From Diploptera punctata (taxonomy: Eukaryota; Arthropoda; Insecta; Blattodea; Blaberidae): DNA of 64,000 nucleotides. The stretch is from assembly GCA_030220185.1 (NCBI GenBank), contig JASPKZ010009696.1, positions 62,001 to 126,000 on the forward strand, given 5' to 3'. Below are positions 33,929 to 44,358 of this stretch, piece by piece. Below the pieces are notes generated by a model, which saw nothing but the letters and a program-made list of their open reading frames with translations, was not told where the DNA came from and did no database searches. Every line of letters starts with the position of its first letter. The stretch's first letter is position 1. A program made the position numbers and the translations under genes.

Positions 33929-34192
33929 ACTGAGCTACAAGACGGAGGGTCGAGGGTTCAAGTCCCGTTGGGGTCAAGATTTTTAAACTGACCTAAACCC
34001 TCTGGCGGCACTATGGCCCTGAGGTCGACTCAGCCTCTAACGGAAATGAGTACCAGACGCTTGTTCTGGGGGTAAAGGCGGCCGTCACGCAGGGCTGACA
34101 ACCCGGCTGACATAAAGTGCCGATTGTCTAAAAAAAGTGGGAGCCTTAACCTCCTACTACCCCAAGGGCCTTCGGGCCTGTTGTGGGATAAA
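33929..34192 (+). mobile_element. SINE2, 5'-truncated
   Basis: Begins gactgagctacaagacgg inside the head. The B box (gggttcaagtccc) is at 33953-33965, followed by tttttaaactgacctaaacc, cgactcagcctctaacggaa and cacgcagggctgacaacccg. Ends gttgtgggataaaaaa. Confidence 0.9.
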
Positions 34193-34199
34193 AAAAAAT

Positions 34200-34415
34200 A
34201 TATAGAATGGATGATGAAAGGGTGGTAAAAATATCTACAAATGGAAACCAATAATCCCTAAATATATTGGAAGACCCAAGAAAGATGGGGAGATGATATT
34301 GTAAATTATATAAAATTGAAGAAGATAAAAAAACTGGAACAAATGTGTCCAGAATAAAAAAGTGTGGAAAGAATTGGTTGAGAAGACTAAATCATTCTCC
34401 AATTAAAGCAGTATC
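34200..34415 (+). pseudogene. Degenerate LINE C-terminus
   Basis: Eroded codons resemble RMDDERVVKI, then GRPKK-like and WGDDIVNYIKL-like blocks near 34270-34315, the GRP..W..D signature of LINE C-termini. It cannot be assigned to one of the local families. Confidence 0.5.
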
Positions 34416-35564
34416 ACCGTTTTAATAAGACAAGAAATGGTTAAGAATCGTTTCTATAACTAACATTCATGGTATGTGAATAATGTTTATGTCTGACTAT
34501 TTAACTCATGCCCTGTTACAAACGCACCTTAATTAGGTGTTACAAACGCACTTTAATACGTACTTAAAAAGGAAATTAATGGAATTAATTACTTAATGCA
34601 ATTACTAATCATCATAAAGCAAATCTTTGGGTTTTGAAAGAAAATGTATTTTAATTTGAGAAGGTTGTACATTTATTTTAAATAATAATGGACATTTTAG
34701 ATGGTATGTTGAAAAGTGGAAATTAAAGTTAACAAATATATTTATTTCAAATGGACCTATTTAGATTGTTTCGAAAAGTGAAAGCTAAGAGTTAGTACGA
34801 TTAGTAAACTCCATAACAATACTTTCACTTCCCTTCTCAAACTTGGAAATATTATGAAATAAAAAATATATATATTTTGGGAGACTTGGACATGATAAAG
34901 AAGTGAGTAGAGAAGGAGATGGAAGAAGACACATCCATAATGTAAATAGATCTCTATAAACATATATCCTTTTAATACTTCCATAGGCCTAACGTTTTAG
35001 TTTCAAAATTATGAAGAATGCCTAAATTATACATTAATTATCTTGCACGTAGCTTCCAAATTGAAGTTTGATTAGGCTTAAATATGAACTTTTAAACTTC
35101 TGAACTTATAAATTATTAAAATATTTCCAAGTATGGTATTTAAGGGAAAGAACAAACTTTACAATTTGGAAAAGTCTAGTTAATTCTTAACACTGTTACA
35201 CACTCTCTCAAATTAAGAGTTATACGTATTTCGGAATATGTCATGTACTTAAAATAGTTTACATGTGCTCCTTCTTCCCTATGATATTGATGTAATCCAA
35301 AAATTGTGTCATTGCAAAATTTATTTGTTAACTTGATATTACAGTTGTTATAATAACAAAAATGTAAAAATCAATACTAGTGGCATTAATAATACACCTG
35401 CCCCTTTAACCATTAAAACTAGTTGCCGCGACCGCTCCCGAAAAATAGAATTCATCCTATGTTAGTATTAACCTAGGCCCATTACCATTAATTGTAAAAG
35501 AATCCCGCCTACGTTCACTCTAAATATAAGAAAACCTCCGAAGAACGATACGACCTAAGCTACG
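34416..35564. other. Mostly unrecognised; short MITE-A end at 34494-34515
   Basis: gactatttaactcatgccc at 34496 equals the MITE-A right end but stops there. The rest is AT-rich, with a short direct repeat (gttacaaacgcacyttaat at about 34516 and 34539). No gene supported. Confidence 0.5.
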
Positions 35565-37106
35565 ACATGCCCCAAATGGGAGTCAATGACCATTCACATT
35601 TCAATGATTTTTTATTTACAACCGATCACAGTCCATTTTCGCCTCGATTTTATCAGTTTAATTTTATCACTTTAAAATTAAGCTCCTCCTTTTTAATATT
35701 CTGAATAGGTCATAGCATTATTTTGTGCCGCTTAGGCATCGTCTTTTGTTTCCATTGCTTCCATTAGCGTAGATCTGATTACCTCCAAGGTTATTAATCA
35801 CAAAATTACTTGCCTCGGGCCCATAGAAGGCAAGGATTGATTCATCTTTCTTTCCAAGGCGTATTAACATAAATCAATAATGATTCTCAAACCCACAGAG
35901 TGACTGAAAATGATTGTTTTCACTATGATTATCAATCAGGTAAGCTAGACAGCAAAATAAAGGGAGCTGGAAATGATCTCCTAAGTGAGTGAGTTTCCGT
36001 ATAGGATTACACCAAACAGCTACGTGCACATAAATCAGATTGAACATTAATTATATAAAAAAATGATATTTAATGCAAACAAGTAGTCTGGAGTAAAAAC
36101 AAAATCAAGATAAACATTTGATCATTCAAGAACATAATATAAATAAATAAATGATAATACTTTTACAAGACAAAGACCACACCATACCTCATACTACACT
36201 CATGCTAGCGTCCAAGCCAGGGTGGCTTCTTCCCTGGTCTACAGGACCAACTAAAACTGCGCCGCTTCTCTGCTTCAGACGACCTTGTCCATTTTAGAGT
36301 TCCAATCCCATCTCGGAATGGATCGATGAATGAAAGAATGAATGAATGATAACGTTCTGCCTGTGCACCACGTATATGAAGGTTCCGAGGTAGAGGGGAG
36401 ATGCGCCGTAGGAACAGCGCACCAGGAGAGGTAAAGAGGGAGAGTGGGGGTAGATGCAAGGAGAAAGGAATATTGGCATAGTTCATGAATATCACAGTCT
36501 AGGGAGGATAACGACGCTGCAGTAATGAGCCGAAAAACGCACTTTCGGTTCAATTTTGCAGTGACTACATGTGGCTACCAGATTGTATATATAGTGCATG
36601 GAATGTAAACACATAGTGCTTGCGGGTCATAATATAAAAACATTTGTAGCAATTAATTGTACCACAAAAAAACACTGTTTACACTTTCTTTAAAGAATTA
36701 TTTCCCAGGAAATAACGTTACAGAAAAATATAATTGACATATTTACATTATAGGACATCATAAATTAATTAATACCTATAATTTTGGTTATAAATTTCTC
36801 CACTAGGGTGCATTCTTACAATACAGCGATCCTTTGGCAATAAATAATATGATCTGGTTGCAGTGATGAATAATGAAACAAATGAAGCGTACCAACCGTT
36901 TCTCATTTGTTTTCAAACATCGCCGTTTACATTAAATATATAAATGTTTTAAAATAAGTATAGTTAAATAATGATTTGTGAGTAAACAGCGTAATTTTAT
37001 TCGTTAAATAGTCCTAACAAATGCCACTCCTGATTTCCAAATTATCTAGATAGATTCACTCCTCACTTCGTGTGTCGTGGGAAATCGCTCGTGGCATTAC
37101 TTATGA
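35565..37106 (-). mobile_element. MITE-A, minus strand, split by a solo LTR
   Basis: From acatgccccaaatgggagtc to gtggcattacttatga. It is interrupted at 35726-36552 by an LTR-like insertion. Without it the element is about 715 bp and collinear with 32376-33130. The hairpin arm near 37080 has lost about 20 bp. Confidence 0.88.
35726..36552 (-). mobile_element. Solo LTR related to the 25.9-30.2 kb retrotransposon
   Basis: Ends TG (left) and ttcggttcA (right). ATTTTG occurs at both borders (35720-35725 and 36553-36558), and the empty site attattttgcagtgac can be read in the MITE-A copy at about 10970. It shares with the full LTRs the gcctcgggcccat..gaaggca block near 35815, aggttc..agtagaggggagatgcg near 36380, and the gcactttcggttca end. 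It is clearly diverged from them, and there is no internal region, as expected after LTR-LTR recombination. Confidence 0.85.
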
Positions 37107-37239
37107 TTATTGAATAGGTTCAATCATTAGGCCTGCTACACACACCTTATTCTATCTTAATTCTAAATTTTAAATTGCTCTATTGAAAATTTAAAACAAG
37201 TCGGATAAAAAATCAATTGTTCTACAACTATTTAGAATG

Positions 37240-37600
37240 GTTCAAAGTAACCTAAAATCACCATATTTTGCAATGTAAAACGTATATTAGTCATTGTTCG
37301 GAATAGCTACATAAGTTGGCTAACTTATCACTAAAACCTGCTAACAAACATGTGAACGCTGAACTAATCTGGTGTATAACTTGCCAATTTTCTCACCCTA
37401 ACTTGCCCACTAATGTAGGTGGACTCTTGGGATAGAATCACTTTATATATGAGCAAACATGTCGGCAATTGACTCTAGCGGGAACATGTGTTATTACATT
37501 GGCCAACACGACGCTAAAAGTAGCATATTCTCCGATCGTATATTCACTGGTGGCACGGTGGCATAGTATAGGCAAAATAACCATCGTTCAGGGGGGAAAA
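37240..37600. repeat. Unclassified dispersed repeat R, copy 1
   Basis: Aligns with 62930-63322. The best conserved blocks are ctaacttgcccactaatgta, gcgggaacatgtgttattac, attggccaacacgacgctaa and cggtggcatag. No coding frame, no terminal repeats seen. Confidence 0.75.
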
Positions 37601-37734
37601 AAGGTGAAATTTTAAAATTGTGTCGATATCACACGCTGTAGAATAATGACTGAAAATTGTGTTTCTTTTTTGAAACATTTTACTTAAATATTAATTTTAT
37701 AGTATCTCAACATTTTTAAAGATACTATAATATA

Positions 37735-38012
37735 TATATATATATATGTACGTATATACTTACTTAATCACTGGCATTATCGAACCCGTAGGTTCATGGC
37801 CGCACGGACATAAGCTCTCAATAGATCCCTATCCTGAGCTAATGATTTCCAATCATTCCCTCAAATCATAGTTAATGTTATTCTCCCACCTCATTCTTGG
37901 TCTACCAACTGGGCGTTTTCCCTCTGGCTTTCCTACAAGAAGCTTCCATGCAAGTATTTCATTCCCATACGCGCAAACATGTCCTGCCCATCGCAGTGTA
38001 CGAGACTGTATA
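37735..38012 (-). pseudogene. LINE-A 3' end, short copy beside (TA)n
   Basis: A (TA)n tract at about 37732-37750 is followed by cttacttaatcactggcatt, then gttcatggccgcacgg, and stops after cgcagtgtacgagactg, about 240 bp into LINE-A from its 3' end. A small deletion near 37860 removes the TGNDW codons. Confidence 0.85.
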
Positions 38013-38477
38013 TATAATTTATTTATTTTTGTGGTACTATTCGTTATTTATGATAAATCTTACATTACTTGTCCCACTTCAATCTGTTGTGCAACGAACT
38101 ATATTCTTGTCCATTTTCTGTTGACAGCTAATTTGGTATCGAACTAGGAAATCCCTGGAAAAAATGAATTTGGCAGCTAGTGGAGGTCTCTAGCAAATCA
38201 TAAAATTTGAGCGCGAACTGCGTCGAGAAGTTATATCTGTTTGTTTAATGTTATCATTCTATTACTTGCCACTAATATTACCGCGCCACTAAATTTTATA
38301 TTTCTATCGCTACGCCTATATATACTACAAACGTCACACATAAAATAGTTCTGGCACATGCTTAACTATGCTTTTTCGCGTCCTATAATAAAAACAAACA
38401 GTGGCGAACCGTTTTAAAATCCGCTAAGAAGACTGGTCTCCTGATCTCGTGGTGAGCGTTCCTGTATACATAGTGTA
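38013..38477. other. No recognisable feature
   Basis: Spacer without supported features. Confidence 0.45.

Positions 38478-38518
<41 letters not shown>
38478..38518. repeat. (TA)n microsatellite
   Basis: About 20 units; left border of a LINE-A insertion. Confidence 0.95.
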
Positions 38519-38519
<1 letters not shown>

Positions 38520-38952
38520 TTACTTACTTACTCACTGGCACTATCAAACCCGTAGGTTCATGGCCGCGCGGACATAAGCTCTCCATTCATCCCTATCCTG
38601 AGCTAATGCTTTCCAATCATTCCCTGTATAATCTACTTCCCTCAAATCATAGTTAATGTTATTCTCCCACCTCATTCTTGGTCTACCAACTGGGCGTTTT
38701 CCCTCTGGCTTTCCTATGAGAAGCTTCCATGCAAGTCTTTCATTCCCCATACGTGCAACATGTCCTGCCCATCGCAGTCTACGAGACTTAACTGTTCTTA
38801 TTATATCTGGCTTCCTATAAAGACCATATAGTTCATTGTAAGTAGTCTTCTCCATTCACCTGTCTGTTCATCTCTCTTTGGTCCAAACATTTTCCTAAGT
38901 ACTTTATTCTCAAATACTTGTAATCTCCTTTCCTCCCTTAAAGTAAGAGTCC

Positions 38953-38957
<5 letters not shown>
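38519..38957 (-). pseudogene. LINE-A 3' end, best-preserved copy
   Basis: An uninterrupted frame at 38855-38544 encodes 103 residues, including YGLYRKPDIIRTVKSRRLRW, WAGHVARMGNERLAW, VGRPRMRWENNINYDLREV and AMNLRV before the stop. Upstream codons (KVLRKMFGPKRDE region, 38860-38945) are in a shifted phase. The tail is (TAAG)n, minus strand, at 38519-38531. (TA)n lies on both sides, so insertion into a TA tract is likely. Confidence 0.92.

Positions 38958-39003
<46 letters not shown>
38956..39003. repeat. (TA)n microsatellite
   Basis: About 24 units between LINE-A and the tRNA-like cassette. Confidence 0.95.
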
Positions 39004-39007
<4 letters not shown>

Positions 39008-39320
39008 GCTGCTACTCGTGTAAATTGAGAATAATATATATAACAGAAAAATAAATATTTGTGTTAGGATTCACGAGTAGCTCAATTAATTATAGCGCTA
39101 ACTCGGGTTCAAATCCCGACTCAGGCATTTATTTTTCTTTTCATGTCATAATTGGCCTTCATTGCTAAATGCCAAAAACATAGTTATAACATTTAAATAT
39201 ACCAGCGTTACTGCTAAAAAGTAAAAATTCTCTTTAAAAATGCTTACTTGTTATAGTAGGCACTAGATGGCAGTTGGAACGATATCCCGCTGCCTCTCGT
39301 ATAAACTGAGAATAATATAT
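39004..39320 (+). repeat. tRNA-like cassette, diverged 1.1-unit copy
   Basis: Homologous to the 42-44 kb array. tcccgctgctactcgtgtaa at 39004 recurs as tcccgctgcctctcgtataa at 39285, so the unit is 281 bp. This equals the 298-bp array unit minus 17 bp missing from the tRNA body. The leader (gagaataatatata ... agaaaaataaatatttgtgt) and trailer (catttatttttcttttcat) are shared. Confidence 0.8.
39072..39126 (+). tRNA. Truncated tRNA-like sequence lacking the anticodon arm
   Basis: Acceptor-like cacgag, D-arm-like gctcaattaattatagc, then directly tcgggttcaaatcccga, a perfect 5-bp T stem with a 7-nt loop, and ctcaggca. Comparison with 47701-47773 shows the anticodon arm is deleted. A T5 run follows. 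It cannot be a functional tRNA. Confidence 0.55.
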
Positions 39321-39567
39321 CGCTCATTTGCTGCAACAACGTCATAAATCAAAAAACCTAGTTTTTTCAGGAGAAGCATTTAAAGGTTTGAAATCCATAT
39401 ACCTTTGCCTGCATTTGCCATAAATATCAAATTACTATACCAACTCTTTGTATACAGTAGCTTATGTCGTTCTTCTTGAATATAGAACTGAGTTTTGTTT
39501 TTCATATAGTACCGACAACTCCGGATCGACAATGTTTGAGTTATGGCGTTGTTGCAGCAAATGAGAG
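39321..39567. mobile_element. MITE with about 33-bp inverted repeats, nested in a tRNA-like cassette
   Basis: The left end cgctcatttgctgcaacaac and the reverse complement of the right end ctctcatttgctgcaacaac continue as near-identical arms to about 33 bp. ATAT lies on each side (39317-39320 and 39568-39571). A fragment of cassette trailer (actcgg...catttatttttcttttcat) follows at 39574-39606. Confidence 0.8.
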
Positions 39568-39689
39568 ATATAAACTCGGACATTTATTTTTCTTTTCATG
39601 TCATATATCCATTTATATAAATCCTATACATCCTTCTCTCTCCAAGCGGGAGTTTCTTGGGCAAGGTAATTTAGTTATGGTTATTTCCC

Positions 39690-39900
39690 TACATGTATAA
39701 GACAGCGACATGTGGTCAATACATTGCCTCATGAGACATTTAAGGTACAACTGAGGTGAGGCAGCTGGTAATTTTTTCTCAGAGGCATTAATTTAGGCTT
39801 GAGGTTATTTTACGAGCTGATAAATCTTCACAACTAGGACCCACGGTTTAAAGTCACTACCGAAGGACTTGCCCCTTGCTTTGGAATAAGAGGACCGGGT
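39690..39900 (-). mobile_element. SINE4, diverged fragment
   Basis: ttaggcttgaggttatttta, gagctgataaatcttca, ggacccacggtttaaagt and gaaggacttg align with 31975-32055 of the better copy. Confidence 0.65.
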
Positions 39901-40084
39901 TAGACTTTTCGCTTTAAGAACGCTGTTTTTTCTCTAAAGAAAATTATCCGCGTTCTATGAAAGTCCGGTTAGAACTGGACTTACCCATCTTCCGGAAAAA
40001 ATGTGAAACAACAGACTGTTCTTCGAAAAGACGTAATCGTAATCCAATGAAGTGATAAATACCATCTAATAGGCCTCCCTTTGT

Positions 40085-40385
40085 AAACCCATGCATACCC
40101 ATGTAGGGAGTCACTTAACTAAGCTAATAGTTACACTTGTTTCCCTACAGAAGCCAGTAAGTTACAAGTGGTTAGTCGATTTCCTCAAAGAGGCGCTTAG
40201 TAGACAACTAGTCATTGCTAGAATGGAGAAGACTGAATCAATTTTATTCAGAAGAGGCCTGCAGCTTCCTAGGCGTGTCGGGCCATGGAGTTTAGTTCAT
40301 AATATGGCTATTTATTTACTTATTATTTTACCTGATGAACTTAAGACCGTAAGGTCCTCTCTTTCACTTCACCTGGGTTAAATTG
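40085..40385 (-). repeat. SINE4 3' fragment and LINE 3'-end-type piece
   Basis: taatagttacacttgtttcc and ctacagaagcc near 40125-40155 resemble 31842-31870 of SINE4. At 40330-40378 the phrase gacttaagaccgtaaggtcctctctttcac equivalent resembles the minus-strand repeat at 25405-25440. Both are weak matches. Confidence 0.4.
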
Positions 40386-41024
40386 TACATACAATAAGAA
40401 TGACTAATACCAGTAAAAATAATTTGATTCCTTTGTAAGGACTTCTACATGTACCCGGTTGCTCTATTTTACAGAGACAGGATTTGTCGGGCGAGTTACT
40501 TTTATCTCTGAATAACATTTGTATTTTTTGTTTACTATGTAATGGACGCAGAAAACCTTCCTGGACGAGTATTTGTCTTAAATGTTTGAAACATTATTTT
40601 AATCAATAGAAAACGTGGCCATATATTTGTAACGCACTACAATTATTCAGTACTGTTTACCTGAGTGCAAGAATTGAATACAAATGTTTGATTCTCTGAG
40701 TAGGTCTGATGGAACCTCCTACTATGCTAACTCCTGTATCATATCTACCGCTACAGTCTGGAACTCAATACTACAAGAGATTAGACACTACCAGATATTA
40801 GCATATTTAAAAATAAATTTTCATATCTTACTATTGTTAGATCTCACAGTAGATTAATTGATCGTGTCAGATATTTTCGTTTCACGAATAATATTAATTG
40901 ATACATTTTAACTTCAGTCTATTTTATATAAATATGTATGCAATATAACTGAAATCTTTTACAACGTCACACGAGAGTAGACACAAAATGAAGAGAGATT
41001 AATTTCAAGTAAAATTTTACATAA
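40386..41024. other. No recognisable feature
   Basis: AT-rich spacer. Confidence 0.45.
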
Positions 41025-41039
41025 AACATGGAAATTAGT

Positions 41040-41506
41040 AATGTTAAGTGATTCCGGGTTATGTGGCCGTGGTCCATAGTTGGTGCTGATACCAGACGTT
41101 TCGCCCTCAACTGCGGAGGGCATCTTCAGTGGCGAGTGCTTCTAGGCGTGTTTCCTGGTCGGAAGATCTACTTAGAGTGAGCGCTGCGGACGTTGTGGAC
41201 GTTGTATTAGTGGTGGAGTATTATAAATGCATTAACACTAGGTACAACAAGGAGACGACCATTAGCCAATCAGCAAGAGCCACGCCCACTCACCCTGCAC
41301 CCACCACTAATACAAAGTCCACAACGTCCGCAGCGCTCACTCTAAGTAGATCTTCCGACCAGGAAACACGCCTAGAAGCACTCGCCACTGAAGATGCCCT
41401 CCGCAGTTGAGGGCGAAACGTCTGGTATCAACACCAACTATGGACCACGGCCACATAACCCGGAATCACTCAACATTATGATTACCGGCCGTGAAAGCCT
41501 GCATTC
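41040..41506. mobile_element. Large foldback element: 177-bp arms, 15-bp TSD
   Basis: The arms at 41040-41216 and 41301-41477 are inverted copies that differ at only three positions by my reading; the spacer is 84 bp. Past the right arm the element continues with attaccggccgtgaaagcct to 41506. AACATGGAAATTAGT is exact at 41025-41039 and 41507-41521. Such a long duplication is typical of LINE-mediated retroposition. Arms contain actgaagatgccctccgcag and gagggcgaaacgtctgg, motifs shared with 24599-24791. Transcription would give an almost perfect hairpin RNA. The 93-codon frame over the region follows from the symmetry and is not a gene. Confidence 0.9.
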
Positions 41507-41521
41507 AACATGGAAATTAGT

Positions 41522-42022
41522 GTTTCTTCCCTGCTTCCCAAAGTGGTACATGGGCTATTAAAACGATTTGCAACTGCCTAGATCCAAAAATATTGTGGAT
41601 CATGAACAAACACATATATAACAAAATAATAGGGGCCAAATTATTTATTTTCAAAATAGTTATTATTATCTTACACCACAGAAGCGTTAGTTGTTACTTC
41701 AGTTACCTGTACTATGTAAAATTAATTACTAACGTTTATTAGAACATACAACTTAAAATATGTATTTTGTTACTCCTCCTATGCATACTAGATTCATAAT
41801 TGCTTATTAAAAAAAATTGAAAACTCCACCCAGATTATTATTTTACTCTCACTCTGTAAAACATTACGTCATTGTGCAGTTAAGACTGTTACCGATATCA
41901 AACCGTACATTTTAGTACAGTTATTAAAGACAGAAATTCCAAATTTTCTGTTAAAGAGATTGAATTTTATACATAAATGATTTGAAGAGAAAAAGTAGTG
42001 TCCTGCTATCTGAAGACGTAAT
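41522..42022. other. No recognisable feature
   Basis: AT-rich spacer ending in a (TA)n tract at 42023-42074. Confidence 0.45.
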
Positions 42023-42023
42023 G

Positions 42024-42061
<38 letters not shown>

Positions 42062-42076
42062 ATATATATATATTAT
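42023..42076. repeat. (TA)n microsatellite
   Basis: Immediately precedes the first unit of the tRNA-like array; one interruption (tatta). Confidence 0.95.
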
Positions 42077-42157
42077 GAAGACAGTGTTCTCGCGACATCT
42101 AGTAATAATGGAGAGTATAATACATATATAAGAAAAATAAGTGTTTGAATTGGATTC

Positions 42158-42226
42158 GCCTGGTAGTGTAATGGATATCACGCTGAGGTACAGACTCAGA
42201 GATCCGGGTTCGAATCCCGTCCAGGC
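42158..42226 (+). tRNA. tRNA-like gene, unit 1 (loop GTACAGA)
   Basis: The body starts gcctggtagtgtaatggata and ends cccgtccaggc. A cloverleaf can be drawn: acceptor GCCTGG pairs with CCAGGC; the D arm gtgtaatggatatcac resembles tRNA-Val; a perfect anticodon stem CTGAG/CTCAG closes a 7-nt loop GTACAGA with U33 and anticodon ACA (formally Cys); the T arm ccggg-ttcgaat-cccgt has 4 of 5 pairs. Box B ggttcgaatcc is ideal. TTTTT at 42232-42236 fits a polymerase III terminator. An ACA anticodon is not expected of a standard eukaryotic tRNA set, so a tRNA-like or pseudo-tRNA gene is the safer reading. Confidence 0.5.
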
Positions 42227-42455
42227 ATTTATTTTTCTTATCATACCATATTAAGCTTGCATTGCTGAATGTTAAAGATTTAATTATAACATCGATAAAG
42301 CGTCACTGCTATAAAGTAAAATAAATATTCTCTTTAATTTGCTTACTTGATATAGTCAGCTACTAGATGGCAGTGAAGACAGTGTTCTCGCGACATCTAG
42401 TAATAATGGAGAGTATAATACATATATAAGAAAAATAAGTGTTTGAATTGGATTC

Positions 42456-42524
42456 GCCTGGTAGTGTAATGGATATCACGCTGAGGTACAGACTCAGAGA
42501 TCCGGGTTCGAATCCCGTCCAGGC
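42456..42524 (+). tRNA. tRNA-like gene, unit 2
   Basis: Identical body to unit 1 as far as I can see, with the same T5 run downstream. Confidence 0.5.
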
Positions 42525-42753
42525 ATTTATTTTTCTTATCATACCATATTAAGCTTGCATTGCTGAATGTTAAAGATTTAATTATAACATCGATAAAGCG
42601 TCACTGCTATAAAGTAAAATAAATATTCTCTTTAATTTGCTTACTTGATATAGTCAGCTACTAGATGGCAGTGAAGACAGTGTTCTCGCGACATCTAGTA
42701 ATAATGGAGAGTATAATACATATATAAGAAAAATAAGTGTTTGAATTGGATTC

Positions 42754-42822
42754 GCCTGGTAGTGTAATGGATATCACGCTGAGGTACAGACTCAGAGATC
42801 CGGGTTCGAATCCCGTCCAGGC
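42754..42822 (+). tRNA. tRNA-like gene, unit 3
   Basis: Identical body to units 1 and 2, same terminator. Confidence 0.5.
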
Positions 42823-43051
42823 ATTTATTTTTCTTATCATACCATATTAAGCTTGCATTGCTGAATGTTAAAGATTTAATTATAACATCGATAAAGCGTC
42901 ACTGCTATAAAGTAAAATAAATATTCTCTTTAATTTGCTTACTTGATATAGTCAGCTACTAGATGGCAGTGAAGACAGTGTTCTCGCGACATCTAGTAAT
43001 AATGGAGAGTATAATACATATATAAGAAAAATAAGTGTTTGAATTGGATTC

Positions 43052-43120
43052 GCCTGGTGGTGTAATGGATATCACGCTGAGGTACAGACTCAGAGATCCG
43101 GGTTCGAATCCCGTCCAGGC
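43052..43120 (+). tRNA. tRNA-like gene, unit 4
   Basis: One change in the A-box region (ggtggtgtaatgg instead of ggtagtgtaatgg). Cloverleaf and terminator retained. Confidence 0.48.
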
Positions 43121-43349
43121 ATTTATTTTTCTTATCATACCATATTAAGCTTGCATTGCTGAATGTTAAAGATTTAATTATAACATCGATAAAGCGTCAC
43201 TGCTATAAAGTAAAATAAATATTCTCTTTAATTTGCTTACTTGATATAGTCAGCTACTAGATGGCAGTGAAGACAGTGTTCTCGCGACATCTAGTAATAA
43301 TGGAGAGTATAATACATATATAAGAAAAATAAGTGTTTGAACTGGATTC

Positions 43350-43425
43350 GCCTGGTAGTGTAATGGATATCACGCTGAGGTACAGACTCAGAGATCCGGG
43401 TTCAGGGGCGACACCCCGTCCAGGC
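43350..43425 (+). pseudogene. tRNA-like unit 5 with replaced T arm
   Basis: The T arm and B box are broken: ttcgaatcccg is replaced by ttcaggggcgacaccccg, adding 7 nt. The acceptor and anticodon arms remain. Without a B box, transcription is unlikely. Confidence 0.7.
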
Positions 43426-43661
43426 ATTTATTTTTCTTAACATACCATATTAAGCTTGCATTGCTGAATTGTTAAAAGATTTAATTATAACATCGATAAA
43501 GCGTCACTGCCTATAAAGTAAAATACATATTCTCTTTAATTTGCTTACTTGATTATAGTTCAGCTACTAGATGGCAGTGAAGAAAGTGTTCTCGCGAAAT
43601 CTAGTAATAATGGAGAGTATAATCCATATATAAGAAAATAAAGTGTTTGAATTGGATTTTC

Positions 43662-43733
43662 GCTGGTCAGTGTAATGGATATCACGCTGAGGTAAAGACT
43701 CAGAGATCAGGGTTTTCGCAATCCAGTCCAAGG
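43662..43733 (+). pseudogene. tRNA-like unit 6, heavily altered
   Basis: Scattered single-base insertions and substitutions (gctggtcagtg, ggtaaagact, cagggttttcgcaatccag) disrupt the acceptor, anticodon loop and T arm. The surrounding unit shows the same kind of noise. Confidence 0.7.
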
Positions 43734-43971
43734 AATTTATTTTTCGTATCCTACCATCATTAAGCTTGCATTGCTGAATTGTTAAAGATTTAATTATAAA
43801 ATCGAGAAAGCGTCCACTGTTATATATAAAGTAAAATAAATATTCATCTTTAATTTGCTTACTTGATATAGTCAGCTCCTAGATGGCAGTGAAGACAGGG
43901 TTCTCGCGACATCTAGTAATAATGGAGAGTATAATACATATATAAGAAAAATAAGTGTTTGAATTGGATTC

Positions 43972-44039
43972 GCCTGGTAGTGTAATGGATATCACGCTGA
44001 GGTACAGACTCAGAGATCCGGTTCGAATCCCGTCCAGGC
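43972..44039 (+). tRNA. tRNA-like gene, unit 7
   Basis: One G is missing in the T stem (gatccggttcgaatcccg), leaving 68 nt. Other arms and the T5 run are intact. Confidence 0.42.
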
Positions 44040-44268
44040 ATTTATTTTTCTTATCATACCATATTAAGCTTGCATTGCTGAATGTTAAAGGTTTAATTAT
44101 AACATCGATAAAGCGTCACTGCTATAAAGTAAAATAAATATTCTCTTTAATTTGCTTACTTGATATAGTCAGCTACTAGATGGCAGTGAAGACAGTGTTC
44201 TCGCGACATCTAGTAATAATGGAGAGTATAACACATATATAAGAAAAATAAGGGTTTGAATTGGATTC

Positions 44269-44337
44269 GCCTGGTAGTGTGATGGATATCACGCTGAGGT
44301 ACAGACTCAGAGATCCGGGTTCGAATCCCGTCCAGGC
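44269..44337 (+). tRNA. tRNA-like gene, unit 8
   Basis: One change (tagtgtgatgg) in the D loop. The cloverleaf and T5 run are retained. The array ends 24 bp later in (AT)n. Confidence 0.48.
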
Positions 44338-44358
44338 ATTTATTTTTCTTATCATACC

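Noticed and set aside
36205..36553. Three overlapping minus-strand frames
   Set aside because: They lie in the solo LTR and have no domain.
41129..41410. 93-codon plus-strand frame
   Set aside because: It spans the two arms and the loop of the foldback element; the open frame is a by-product of the symmetry.
42158..42226. Suppressor or selenocysteine tRNA
   Set aside because: The loop reads GTACAGA, so the anticodon would be ACA, not TCA, TTA or CTA; the acceptor and T arms do not have the selenocysteine geometry.
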